A stretch of 64,000 nt of DNA from JAEUIE01 sp046350055 (GTDB lineage: Bacteria > Planctomycetota > Planctomycetia > Gemmatales > HRBIN36): the NCBI GenBank assembly GCA_046350055.1, contig JAXMBC010000001.1, positions 4,588,001 through 4,652,000 of the forward strand, in the 5' to 3' direction. Below the pieces are notes generated by a model, which made no database searches, was not told the origin of the DNA, and saw only the letters and a list, made by a program, of their open reading frames with translations. Positions 24,638 through 33,941 of this stretch are shown in pieces. A program made the translations under genes and the position numbers. The stretch's first letter is position 1. Each line of letters begins with the position of its first letter.

Positions 24638-24889
24638 ATGGCTAACAAGACACTCGGAACCGCAGCGGCTGAACTGAAGCTACCGGTCAATAAAGACAAG
24701 AACGCCAAGAAGCCCAAGTGGCAGGCGAAGATTGGTGGCAAGAAAGGTAAGCCAGAGCCGGTGGCCGAAGCCCCGGAGGCGGTAAAGCCTGGCGTGGTGG
24801 CAGACGAACCATCGGTGGCGAAGGAACCCACCGAAGCGCAATCGGTCTCAACTGGTATGGCTGGGGTTGCAGCTGAACAAAAGCACTAA
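24638..24889 (+). CDS. Small lysine/alanine-rich protein
   Basis: This encodes 83 residues behind GGAGACAGAGCG. The composition is dominated by Lys, Ala, Pro, Glu and Val (KNAKKPKWQAKIGGKKGK, then EPVAEAPEAVKPG). No membrane segment or known domain was seen. The basic first half followed by an acidic, proline-rich second half resembles intrinsically disordered nucleic-acid-associated small proteins, but that is only a compositional impression. Confidence 0.5.
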   Translation: MANKTLGTAAAELKLPVNKDKNAKKPKWQAKIGGKKGKPEPVAEAPEAVKPGVVADEPSVAKEPTEAQSVSTGMAGVAAEQKH

Positions 24890-25126
24890 CCCCCAGGTCA
24901 GTGCCTCCCGTGACTTTACGAAACAATACGACACTAAAAGATCTCCTGAAAAGGCGAGATTAAACTTAAAATAGCTTTTGCCTCAGATTTGCCTCCATGT
25001 TGCACATCACCATATAATACTACTGTCACATTTCGACACGACATTCTTGACGCAAGTTGAAATGCGGCTTCATTTTATAGCTATAACATGATGCTGGTCA
25101 AGGAGTTACGTAAGAACGATGCCTAC
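24890..25126. other. Gene-free stretch before the tRNA-Leu remnant
   Basis: The sequence is more AT-rich than its surroundings. No open frame of note and no intact tRNA 5' half are present. It may be the end of integrated DNA (see the tRNA-Leu remnant at 25127). Confidence 0.45.
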
Positions 25127-25177
25127 ACTTAGGATCCAGTACCGCAAGGTGTGTGGGTTCAAATCCCTCCTCGTGCA
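25127..25177 (+). pseudogene. 3' half of tRNA-Leu(UAG), probable attachment-site scar
   Basis: The sequence starts inside an anticodon arm (CTTAGGA loop, anticodon TAG, then TCCAG). It continues with a Leu-type long variable arm (TACCGCAAGGTGT), a T arm GTGGG/TTCAAAT/CCCTC with one mismatch, and the acceptor strand CTCGTGC with discriminator A. The 5' half (GCACGAG acceptor and D arm) is missing. Such 3' halves are left where elements integrate into tRNA genes. The following 25178-25340 has no gene and holds the mgtA promoter. Confidence 0.65.
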
Positions 25178-25340
25178 CTTTCAAATACTTACGACAAAAA
25201 TCGGCTCCCCATGACCTCCTCAAATCGGCTACCAATACAGCCGGTGCCTCATAAGTGCCTCATATCGCATTGATGTTTCATCGCCTGGCAAAGATGTTTC
25301 TGTCTCCTTAGCGCCTAGAATCCAGCTATGGGAGATACTC

Positions 25341-28013
25341 ATGAAACAGCAAGATCGATCGCAGGTTATCCCCAAACATGTTTTCGCTGCTATCCGGCGA
25401 GAGAAGCCTCAGATTCGTGTTTCTCAGGATGTGATTGAAACTGCTTCATTGAATACGGCTGATGTCTTAACCCGATGGGCAAGTCGCCTCGAAGGTCTCA
25501 CCAGTGAAGAAGTAGCGCAGCGGCTGGCAGAATATGGTCCCAATGTGCTGGCCAAGGATCAACGGGCTGCGTTCAGTAAACTGCTCTGGCGAGCAGTGAT
25601 GAATCCACTGGTCATTCTTCTGGCTGTTCTAGCGAGTATTTCCTTTGTCACCGGAGACATACGTGCGGGGACGGTCATGGCAATGATGATCACCCTGGGA
25701 GTCGGACTGAAGTTGCTCCAGGAAGCCAAGGCAGATAGTGCTGCCGCGAAGCTCAAAGCGATGATCTCCGTGACTGCCACAGTCATACGAGATGGAGTTG
25801 CACAAGAGATCGCCATCTCTCATCTCGTACCAGGCGATATCGTCAAGCTGGCAGCCGGCGACATGATTCCTGGCGATGTTCGTATTCTCACTGCCAGGGA
25901 TCTGTTTGTTGCCCAGGGGTCACTGACGGGCGAAAGCTTCCCCGTGGAGAAGTTTGAGATCGAAAAGCTCACGGAGACTTCAGCCCCCATTGAGCTGTCA
26001 AACATTGCCTTCCTGGGAACAAGTGTGGAGAGCGGGTCTGCGACAGCTATCGTTGTCTCCACGGGAGCTGACACTTATCTGGGTGGGATGGCTGAGTCCC
26101 TTTCGGAACACTCCACTCAAACAGCGTTTGACAAGGGCATCACGAATTTCACCTGGCTGATGTTGCGATTTATTCTGGTGATGGTTCCAGCTGTGTTTCT
26201 AATCAACGGGTTGACGAAAGGTGCTTGGGTCGAAGCGTTCTTTTTCGCTGTAGCAGTGGCAGTTGGATTAACGCCAGAAATGCTGCCCATGATTGTGACG
26301 GTGTGCCTTTCCAAGGGTGCACTGGCTATGAGCCGGAAAAAAGTCATTGTCAAACGGATCAATGCCATCCAGAACCTGGGAGCGATGGATGTGCTTTGCA
26401 CCGACAAGACCGGGACCCTGACAATGGATCATGTCATTCTCGAAAAACACTGCGATGTGGTCCTGCAGGATGACGAGGGAGTACTGGCTCTGGCATATAT
26501 GAACAGCCATTTCCAGACCGGATTAAAAAGTGTGCTGGACCGGGCAATCCTTGCACACACCGAAACGCATGCTCATGCGGCCATCCCCGAATATGCCAAG
26601 GTGGACGAGATACCTTTTGATTTCCAGCGTCGAATAATGTCTGTCGTGGTGCGTACTCCTCAAGGAATGGATCGAATTATTTCCAAAGGTGCACCTGAGG
26701 AGATCTTTGCTCGCTGTAAACAATTTGAACTGGATGGTGAGTTGTTCTCGATGGACCATCTCTTCATCGAGGAACTCAAGGAAGAATACGAGCAGCTCAG
26801 TGCCGATGGCTTTCGTGTCCTGGCCATTGCCAGCAGAGAGCTACCGCCAAGAACAGCTACTGGGACTGGCACACTTTATTCCAAGGCCGACGAGTGCGAG
26901 TTAATCCTCAATGGCTACGTCGCATTTCTGGATCCACCCAAAGATACTGCCAAAGCAGCTATTCAAGCGTTAGAAGGCCACGGCATCCTGGTCAAAGTGA
27001 TCACCGGTGATAATGAGTTGGTGGCTCGCAAAGTCTGCAAGGAAGTGGGCCTTTCCACCGATTTCGTTCTGCTTGGCAACGATGTTGAAAAGATGACGGA
27101 TGATCAATTGGCAGAAGCATCTGTCAAGACGACCTTGTTTGCAAGAGTTTCACCTGCACACAAGCGTCGTATTGTTGCCGCGCTGCAGTCTCGTCATCAC
27201 ACTGTTGGATTCATGGGGGATGGCATTAACGATGCTCCTGCGTTACGCACCGCAGACGTCGGCATCAGTGTCGACACAGCTGTGGATATTGCCAAAGAAT
27301 CCGCCGACATGATTCTTCTGGAAAAATCGCTTATGGTCTTGGAAGAGGGAGTCATGGAGGGACGCAAGGTCTTCGCCAATATCCTCAAGTATGTCCGCAT
27401 GGGGGCCAGCAGCAATTTTGGCAACATGTTCAGTGTGCTTGGTGCCAGTATCTTCGTGCCGTTTCTTCCGATGGCCCCGATACAGATTCTTGCAAATAAC
27501 CTGCTTTACGACATCAGCCAGACCGCCATTCCTACGGACGATGTTGACCCGGAGCAGATTGAAAAGCCTCGACCCTGGAATTTGAACCTACTCACACGAT
27601 TTATTGTCTTTCTCGGTCCATGCTCCTCGATCTTCGATTACACCACGTTTCTGATCATGCTGTTCGTATTCAAGTGCTGGGATACCTCCACACCAGAAGT
27701 TGCAGCAGAGAGTGAAAGTCTGTTTCAAACAGGATGGTTTATCGAGAGCCTGCTCACACAGACGCTTATCATTCACGTCATACGCACGAACAAAATTCCA
27801 TTCCTGCAAAGTTGGCCATCCTGGCCGCTACTGGTAACTTCTGTCGTAATTATGGCTGCTGGCATTGCATTACCATTTACTCCAGCAGGTTCCTACCTGG
27901 GTTTTACATCGCTACCGCCAATATACTGGCCGCTGCTCGGCCTGACGTTGGTCTGCTATGTTGTTCTAACACAACTAGTAAAAATGTGGCTCTTGAAGAG
28001 GAACTGGATTTAA
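25341..28013 (+). CDS. mgtA: Magnesium-transporting P-type ATPase
   Basis: This encodes 890 residues from ATG 25341, with GGGAG upstream. It has the MgtA order of P-type ATPase parts: N-terminal cation ATPase domain (LTSEEVAQRLAEYGPN), actuator TGES (residues about 194-197), phosphorylation site DKTGTLT near 354, KGAPEEIF, the hinge VGFMGDGINDAPAL, then a C-terminal membrane domain with several spans (FLPMAPIQILANNLLYD; PPIYWPLLGLTL). It would import Mg2+ using ATP. A related Ca2+ or Mn2+ pump is less likely given overall similarity to MgtA. No Mg2+ riboswitch was recognised upstream. Confidence 0.9.
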   Translation: MKQQDRSQVIPKHVFAAIRREKPQIRVSQDVIETASLNTADVLTRWASRLEGLTSEEVAQRLAEYGPNVLAKDQRAAFSKLLWRAVMNPLVILLAVLASISFVTGDIRAGTVMAMMITLGVGLKLLQEAKADSAAAKLKAMISVTATVIRDGVAQEIAISHLVPGDIVKLAAGDMIPGDVRILTARDLFVAQGSLTGESFPVEKFEIEKLTETSAPIELSNIAFLGTSVESGSATAIVVSTGADTYLGGMAESLSEHSTQTAFDKGITNFTWLMLRFILVMVPAVFLINGLTKGAWVEAFFFAVAVAVGLTPEMLPMIVTVCLSKGALAMSRKKVIVKRINAIQNLGAMDVLCTDKTGTLTMDHVILEKHCDVVLQDDEGVLALAYMNSHFQTGLKSVLDRAILAHTETHAHAAIPEYAKVDEIPFDFQRRIMSVVVRTPQGMDRIISKGAPEEIFARCKQFELDGELFSMDHLFIEELKEEYEQLSADGFRVLAIASRELPPRTATGTGTLYSKADECELILNGYVAFLDPPKDTAKAAIQALEGHGILVKVITGDNELVARKVCKEVGLSTDFVLLGNDVEKMTDDQLAEASVKTTLFARVSPAHKRRIVAALQSRHHTVGFMGDGINDAPALRTADVGISVDTAVDIAKESADMILLEKSLMVLEEGVMEGRKVFANILKYVRMGASSNFGNMFSVLGASIFVPFLPMAPIQILANNLLYDISQTAIPTDDVDPEQIEKPRPWNLNLLTRFIVFLGPCSSIFDYTTFLIMLFVFKCWDTSTPEVAAESESLFQTGWFIESLLTQTLIIHVIRTNKIPFLQSWPSWPLLVTSVVIMAAGIALPFTPAGSYLGFTSLPPIYWPLLGLTLVCYVVLTQLVKMWLLKRNWI

Positions 28014-28187
28014 TCATGCACTTCCCAGTTCGATCCTCTGTCGGCAAGCCGGGCAGGTGTGAAACCGGGTGCCAGTGCAGCACACCAGGTGCTCGTGGCA
28101 AAGAGTGACAGTGCCACATTCCCAACACTGGGCCTGGACCATTTCCGGCTGTTCCTGGGGCGGGCTGGCATTTTCAAAAGTGTCCAT
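28014..28187 (-). CDS. Small zinc-ribbon protein
   Basis: This encodes 57 residues starting MDTFENASPP after the strong site AGAGGAGAAATA; a longer frame to 28247 has no better start. Cysteine pairs CWECG and CPACR, with CHEH and CC between, fit a small RING- or zinc-ribbon-like finger. Its stop abuts the mgtA stop on the other strand. No partner gene is evident. Confidence 0.6.
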   Translation of the reverse strand: MDTFENASPPQEQPEMVQAQCWECGTVTLCHEHLVCCTGTRFHTCPACRQRIELGSA

Positions 28188-28255
28188 TATTTCTCCTCTA
28201 GGGAGTTGTTCGAGGAGATGTACCTCTTGGTTGCAAGACCTGAACACTCCTCTGC

Positions 28256-29662
28256 CTACACCAGCACTTCTCGTATCACTTCCCCATGCACATCGGTCAG
28301 TCGGCGGTTGACGCCGTTTTGTCTTACCGTCAATTTTTCGTGGTCAATGCCCATGAGATGCAACACGGTAGCATGCAGATCATAACAGGTGGTTTTCTGT
28401 TTCACCGCTCGATAGCCGAACTCATCGCTTTCGCCGAGGCTGATGCCGGGCTTGATGCCTGCACCGGCGAGCCAGGTAACAAAAGTTCCGCCGTTATGAT
28501 CGCGGCCCGTGCTGCTTTGAGTGAAGGGCATACGGCCAAACTCGGTTGTCCAGATCAGCAAGGTGTCCTCCAGCAGTCCACGGGATTTCAGGTCCATAAA
28601 CAACGCAGCAGTGGGCTGGTCGACCTGTCGAGCAATCGGGGGAAGTTCCTTGATGATGTTAGCATGGTTATCCCAGTTGTGGCTGGGCCCCCCTGCCCCG
28701 CTCCACACCTGCACGAAGCGTGTACCTCGTTCCACGAGTCGGCGGGCGAGCAGGCAATTACGGGCAAAAGCACCATCGTGTCCGCCTCGGCCCGTACCAT
28801 ACAGATCGTGCAGTTTCTGCGGTTCCTTGCTCAGGTCAAACGCTTCCGGAGCAGCCATCTGCATGCGAGCTGCCAGTTCATACCCCTCGATACGCGACGT
28901 CAGCCGACTATCTCCCGGATGCGCCTGAGCATACTCCTGATTCATTTTCTTAAGTAGTTCCAGACCTGCAGCGCTGCTTGTCGGTGTTACATACTTTGCG
29001 CTGGCATGGGCATGGAGGTCGGGAATGCTGGTGCCTTCACCTGGCTGAATGACCACTCCCTGATGGCTGGCAGGCAGGAAGCCTGCACTGAAATTCCCCA
29101 TGCCATTGTAAGGCAGGCCACGCACATCGGGCAGCACTACAAAGGCAGGCAGGTTATCACTCAGTCGCCCCAGGGCATAGCTGATCCACGCCCCGGCACA
29201 GGGGAACCCGGGCAATAGAAAGCCCGTGTTCTGCAGATAACTGGCTGGACCATGGACATTTGTTCGCGAGGCCTGGGCCATGAGGAATGCCATGTCGTCC
29301 ACACAGCGAGCCATGTGAGGTAGAACATCGGTCACCCAGCGGCCCGACTGGCCATGCTGCTTCCAGGCAAAAGGGGATTTCATGACTGGCCCGGGCACAC
29401 CGGTAGCAGAGGCCTTGATACCAAAGTCAATCTGCTGGCCGTGCTTTTCGATCAGCCTGGGTTTGTAGTCGAACGTATCGACCTGGCTGACTCCTCCGTT
29501 CATGAAGAGCTGAATGACACGGCGTACTTTGGCCTTATGATGCAGCCCGCCGTTCCATTCCGGGCGTGGCTTTACTTCGTCAGCGGCACAATCACCAGCC
29601 AGCAGATGGCCGAGTGCCAGGCTGGTGAAACTGTTGTGCAATAAGTGGCGACGAGTGAACAC
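28256..29662 (-). CDS. DUF1501 protein (sulfatase-like, exported)
   Basis: This encodes 468 residues from a GTG start (MFTRRHLLHNS) with GGAG, 7 bases after the upstream DUF1549 gene. The RRHLL N-terminus suggests Tat export. Conserved DUF1501 segments include VIQLFMNGGVSQVDTFDYKP, ALMADLK-like FMDLKSRGLLEDTLLIWTTEFGRMP, GRDHNGGTFVTWLAGAGIK and YDLHATVLHLMGIDHEKLT. The family is alkaline-phosphatase/sulfatase-fold and very common in planctomycetes beside DUF1549/DUF1553. A biochemical role has not been shown. It forms a two-gene operon. Confidence 0.9.
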   Translation of the reverse strand: MFTRRHLLHNSFTSLALGHLLAGDCAADEVKPRPEWNGGLHHKAKVRRVIQLFMNGGVSQVDTFDYKPRLIEKHGQQIDFGIKASATGVPGPVMKSPFAWKQHGQSGRWVTDVLPHMARCVDDMAFLMAQASRTNVHGPASYLQNTGFLLPGFPCAGAWISYALGRLSDNLPAFVVLPDVRGLPYNGMGNFSAGFLPASHQGVVIQPGEGTSIPDLHAHASAKYVTPTSSAAGLELLKKMNQEYAQAHPGDSRLTSRIEGYELAARMQMAAPEAFDLSKEPQKLHDLYGTGRGGHDGAFARNCLLARRLVERGTRFVQVWSGAGGPSHNWDNHANIIKELPPIARQVDQPTAALFMDLKSRGLLEDTLLIWTTEFGRMPFTQSSTGRDHNGGTFVTWLAGAGIKPGISLGESDEFGYRAVKQKTTCYDLHATVLHLMGIDHEKLTVRQNGVNRRLTDVHGEVIREVLV

Positions 29663-29669
29663 CTATGCG

Positions 29670-32333
29670 TTACTCCACGAAGAGGAATTCGCTGCTGTTA
29701 AGCAGCACGCGACAGAGGCTGGCAAGGCCATGGTCTTGAACATAGCTTGTCCAGTCTTTCCTTTCTGAATCTGTGGGTGAACGCTGGAAGAGCCGCTCAG
29801 TGATGGCTTGCAATTGCATGTTTAAATCTGTCGAGTGCTGCTTACTCATTTCAGCCAGATGCTCGGCATAGCGGAGCATGAACTTGTTGTTCCAGAGAGC
29901 AAGAGCCTGCAGTGCTCCTACTGACGTGCCTCGCACCGGGGCCGATTGCGAAGCATCGGGACAATCGAGAGCCGCCAGCAGGGGATCTGGGCGGGTACGA
30001 AACAGGTAACGATAGATGCTCCGCCTCCGCGAATCGACGCTGTCCACGTCAAACTTGTCGTAATCAGCCAAAGGGGTGACATGGATGCCTGGTTTCATCT
30101 CAAAGTGCTTGACGGGTGGGCCATACATCGTGCCATCGAGCTTGCCGGTAAGAGACAGCACGGCATCGCGTAGCGACTCAGCATCCAGTCTGCCGCGGTT
30201 CATGCGCCAAAGGTAGCGATTATCTCCATCCTTCCTGGCGAATTCAGCATGGTGCCGGGTACTCTGCCGATACGTCTTACTCGTGAGAATAAGCTTGTGC
30301 AACTTCTTGAGAGAACCACCGTTATCGCGAAACTCAACTGCGAGCCAATCGAGCAGTTCGGGATGGCTCGGTTCTCCACCCATACGACCAAGATCATTGG
30401 GTGTATCCACCAGGCCTCTGCCAAAATGGTAATGCCATACCCGGTTCACGATGGTTCGCCAAGTCAGTGGGTTATCGGGATGGGTGAGCCACTGGGCCAG
30501 CGCAGCCCGGCGAACTCCTTCAGGATCACTCGCGCTCACTACTCGAAACTGAACAGGGACGACAGCGATGCTGCCAGGTAATGCAACTGGTCCGGGCTTG
30601 CTGATCTCGCCTCGCTTCAGCACATGAACCATTCGCGGCGACACTGCTGGCTTGAAACTACCATCCGCAGGAAAGCGATTGGTACCACAGTAAACACGCT
30701 TCGGTGAAGGAAGCAGGGCCAACTCCTGCTCCTTAAGCAGGATCGATGTTACACGAGCCATCTCCGCACGCTGGGCAACCGTTCGCCAGCGTGCATTGGT
30801 TCGCAACAACCTGGCAAACGCATCCGGTGCAGGCACGGGCAGCTTAGCGTTTGTATCATCAGAAATGGTGATGCGAAAGCGACCCAGCAGATGCCCGCCA
30901 CCATGGTGCTGATCGAGTTCCACAGTAAGCAGGATGCCCTCGTCAGTTTCGAATGGCTGGGCAAAGGAGAAGATCGCCTGATGCGGCTTACCTACCTGCG
31001 GATAGATACCCCAGGCTGTGACAGGTTTGCCGTCAATGGCCGAGTTGATGCTCCATCCTTCCTGGTTGAAGTCTGCAGTAGCATGCCTGAACTGGACCAC
31101 CTGCTTCGCCTGTGGTCGTGTGCGAGGAGCAACCGTGATCCGCACTTCACTCAGGTGGAGATTGCCATTCTCGGAACGACCCGGCCCCTGGTGAGGTAGC
31201 GTCTCATCAGTGAGCACCTCCAATCGCAACGCTGCCACCCTGGCAAGATCGGATCCATAGCTGAGTTTATACGTGTCCTTCTCAGGCCTCTTTCCCACAG
31301 CCAGCAGTGAATGATCCATCAGTGGTTTCAAAATGGTGCCTTCGTGTGTCTGCGTCTCCAGAAGATATGGGTGCAACCAGAGAAATTCATAACGATGCCA
31401 GTTGGCTTCATATTGCTCAGCCAGCTTGTGCATTTCCGGTGTAATGGCGTCGTCATTCAGATGGCGTATCTTCTCGATCTCCGTCGTGAGTTTCTGCCGC
31501 TTCTGGTTGACCACGGGATCTGCATCGTAGGTACGTTCTGCCTTGTCAATGCCTGCAAAGACCGCTTGCAGCGCGTAGTAGTCAGCCTGGGTGAACGGGT
31601 CAAACTTGTGATCGTGGCAGCGGGCACAATGGATGGTGGCCCCGGCAAAGGTCGACATGGTATTGGTGACGATATCGTCGCGATCCAGGTAGTGAGCGAT
31701 CTGTCGATCGAGCGAATCCTCACGAATGCCCATCAGGCCGCTCTCATCCCAGGGGCCAGCAGCAAGGAAGCCTGTAGCTGGGATGATGCCAGGGTTCTGT
31801 GGAAATAGAACATCACCAGCTATCTGTTCCTGCACAAACTGCGCGTAGGGCGTATCACTGTTCAAGGCACGAATGAGATAATCGCGGTAGGGCCAGGCAT
31901 TCGGGCGAGGTCGATCCTGATCCTGACCATGCGAATCCGCATAATGGACGACATCAAGCCAGTGACGGGCCCAGCGCTCGCCATATCGAGGACTGGCGAG
32001 CAGACGATCAACCAGCTTTTCGTATGCATCGGATCGCGTGTCATTTACGAATACTCTTACCTCATCCATCGTGGGAGGTAAGCCGTGCAAATTGAAAGTC
32101 AGACGTCGGATCAGTGTTCGGCGATCAGCTTCGATACTGGCTTGCAAGCCGAGTTGTTGATACCTGGCCTGAATGAAGCCATCTATACTTTGATGTGTCG
32201 TGGGTTTCCTGAGCGGCCGCAGCGACCACCAGTTAGCATCGATGGGTTTGTCATCCGCGCTGACTACAAGTGACAGCGAAATACATGCGATGATGGCAAT
32301 GCCAAACAGGGGCCAACGACCGGAGAGATGCAT
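29670..32333 (-). CDS. DUF1549/DUF1553 exported protein
   Basis: This encodes 887 residues starting MHLSGRWPLFGIA, whose hydrophobic stretch to LVVSADD is a signal peptide; a TTG 30 bases upstream is possible but less likely. DUF1549 covers roughly 60-270 (RRLTFNLHGLPPT, RYGERWARHWLDVVHYADSHG, CARCHDHKFDPFTQADYYAL). A middle beta domain follows. DUF1553 covers the C-terminal 300 (WLTHPDNPLTWRTIVNRVWHYHFGRGLV, SKTYRQSTRH). No cytochrome domain is fused at the N-terminus. Planctomycetes carry many such pairs, presumed to act on polysaccharides outside the cell. Confidence 0.9.
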   Translation of the reverse strand: MHLSGRWPLFGIAIIACISLSLVVSADDKPIDANWWSLRPLRKPTTHQSIDGFIQARYQQLGLQASIEADRRTLIRRLTFNLHGLPPTMDEVRVFVNDTRSDAYEKLVDRLLASPRYGERWARHWLDVVHYADSHGQDQDRPRPNAWPYRDYLIRALNSDTPYAQFVQEQIAGDVLFPQNPGIIPATGFLAAGPWDESGLMGIREDSLDRQIAHYLDRDDIVTNTMSTFAGATIHCARCHDHKFDPFTQADYYALQAVFAGIDKAERTYDADPVVNQKRQKLTTEIEKIRHLNDDAITPEMHKLAEQYEANWHRYEFLWLHPYLLETQTHEGTILKPLMDHSLLAVGKRPEKDTYKLSYGSDLARVAALRLEVLTDETLPHQGPGRSENGNLHLSEVRITVAPRTRPQAKQVVQFRHATADFNQEGWSINSAIDGKPVTAWGIYPQVGKPHQAIFSFAQPFETDEGILLTVELDQHHGGGHLLGRFRITISDDTNAKLPVPAPDAFARLLRTNARWRTVAQRAEMARVTSILLKEQELALLPSPKRVYCGTNRFPADGSFKPAVSPRMVHVLKRGEISKPGPVALPGSIAVVPVQFRVVSASDPEGVRRAALAQWLTHPDNPLTWRTIVNRVWHYHFGRGLVDTPNDLGRMGGEPSHPELLDWLAVEFRDNGGSLKKLHKLILTSKTYRQSTRHHAEFARKDGDNRYLWRMNRGRLDAESLRDAVLSLTGKLDGTMYGPPVKHFEMKPGIHVTPLADYDKFDVDSVDSRRRSIYRYLFRTRPDPLLAALDCPDASQSAPVRGTSVGALQALALWNNKFMLRYAEHLAEMSKQHSTDLNMQLQAITERLFQRSPTDSERKDWTSYVQDHGLASLCRVLLNSSEFLFVE

Positions 32334-32602
32334 GGTGTGGTTATCAGGCAGGTAAACTGGCAAGTCATGTCATGATAACGTGAGAAACTCGGAGGTGGTA
32401 GCGGAATTCGCCTGGGCTTTGTCCCAGAGACTGTCCAGGCACCAGCCGTTGCATATCCCTATAACACTATTCTCATGAGAAGATCGTACACCATCATAAA
32501 ACTTCTCCCAAATGACTCATCTGCTGGATGGTATTCGTTCAGCATGTAATCTGCTGTTGTTAGACAGCATGATGCCCGTGTTCATGCCCCTGGAGGGTAA
32601 TC
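32334..32602. promoter_or_regulatory. Divergent intergenic region
   Basis: This 269-base stretch lies between the DUF1549/DUF1501 operon (leftward) and the RND efflux operon (rightward), so it must hold both promoters. No operator or hairpin stands out, and no regulator gene is adjacent. Confidence 0.5.
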
Positions 32603-33898
32603 GTGCGCCGACGAATTCACTGCCTGCTGCTCGTCTGGAGCAGCACCATATGCCTGCTGTGCTTCACTGGTTGTCAACGCGAGAAGCCTGCCCCACAGGC
32701 GCCACCAGCACCTACAGTGACTATTACACAACCAGTCATGTACCCGGTTCAAGCGTACTTCGAATACAACGGTAACCTCGAAGCGGTCGAAATCGTTCAG
32801 ATCATAGCCCGCGTGAGGGGTTTTCTCAACGAAGTCCTGTTTAAAGAGGGAGATGAAGTTCAGAAAGATGCCCTGCTCTTCAAGATTGATCAACGTGAGT
32901 ATCTAGCTGGAGTCAAGCGAGCCGAAGCTGACAAGCTGAAGGCGGTCACTGAAGTAAAACGGGCCAAAAAGGAAGAAGAGCGTGTGAAGAAGCTGAAGGA
33001 AACCGGTGCAGTCAGTGACGAGGAATATGAACAACGGATAGCTGCTCGTGAAACTGCCGATGCTGTCCTGATGCAGACCGAAGCTGCCCTCGATACCAGC
33101 AACATCCAGTTGGGTTATACGACAATCAAGGCTCCCATCACCGGGCAAATCAGCCGTGCCCTGGTCACACCGGGTAACCTGGTCGGTCAAACTGAAAACA
33201 CCGTGCTGACCACGATTGTCAGCATGCACCCACTCTATGTCTATTTCGATGTGCCAGAGCGTGACCTGATCGATTACCAGCGTAACCTGCGGGAAGGACA
33301 GAACGCCGATCTGCTGAATCAGAAGTTACCAGTGGAGGTGGGAGTTGCCACAGAAACAGGGTATCCCCATAAGGGCTTCATCGATTTTCGTGAAAACCGT
33401 GTGGATGCTGGTACTGGAACGGTCCGCATCCGTGGACGTATAGATAACCTCCGCCTTCCACCATCCAACGCCCGTTTGCTTTACCCAGGCCTGTTCGCCC
33501 GGGTACGGGTACCCACAGGATTGCCCGCGAAGTACCCGGCACTGCCCGAAGACGCGCTGATGACCGGACAGGAAGGTCGATTCGTCTATGTACTTGATGA
33601 GAAGAATGTTGTGCAAAAGCGCACCGTAACGGTGGGCCCCATCGTCTGGAAAGGACTTCCTCCTGCTAAGGATGTAGCCAATTCCACATGGACCTTGAAA
33701 CCTGTCGCAAATCAGCCACCTGATAAGGATGGCAAACCCTCCCAGTCCACATTTATCCCTTCGATGGTCGCTATCACCAGTGGCTTGTCTGATCAGGACA
33801 AGGTCGTGATCAATGGACTGACCAAAGCCCGCCCCGGGCTGCCAGTTGTGCCAGAAATGCGTGAATTGCAACCACCCGCACAGGCTGCCAGCAAATAG
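32603..33898 (+). CDS. RND efflux periplasmic adaptor lipoprotein
   Basis: This encodes 431 residues from GTG 32603 with GGAGG. A lipobox FTGC puts Cys24 as the lipidated residue. The order is that of AcrA/MexA-type adaptors: a barrel-sandwich hybrid (IIARVRGFLNEVLFKEGDEVQKDALLFKID), an alpha hairpin (residues about 105-150, KAVTEVKRAKKEEERVKKLK), the second half of the lipoyl domain (TTIKAPITGQISRALVTPGNLVG) and a membrane-proximal beta domain. It would link the RND pump downstream to an outer-membrane channel. No TolC-like gene is present here. Confidence 0.92.
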   Translation: MRRRIHCLLLVWSSTICLLCFTGCQREKPAPQAPPAPTVTITQPVMYPVQAYFEYNGNLEAVEIVQIIARVRGFLNEVLFKEGDEVQKDALLFKIDQREYLAGVKRAEADKLKAVTEVKRAKKEEERVKKLKETGAVSDEEYEQRIAARETADAVLMQTEAALDTSNIQLGYTTIKAPITGQISRALVTPGNLVGQTENTVLTTIVSMHPLYVYFDVPERDLIDYQRNLREGQNADLLNQKLPVEVGVATETGYPHKGFIDFRENRVDAGTGTVRIRGRIDNLRLPPSNARLLYPGLFARVRVPTGLPAKYPALPEDALMTGQEGRFVYVLDEKNVVQKRTVTVGPIVWKGLPPAKDVANSTWTLKPVANQPPDKDGKPSQSTFIPSMVAITSGLSDQDKVVINGLTKARPGLPVVPEMRELQPPAQAASK

Positions 33899-33941
33899 TG
33901 ATCAGGCGACTGGTGATGGTACTTCCTCCACTGGATAACAC

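Noticed and set aside
25178..25340. Mg2+-sensing riboswitch upstream of mgtA
   Set aside because: No convincing conserved leader structure could be recognised; only an ordinary ribosome-binding site was seen.
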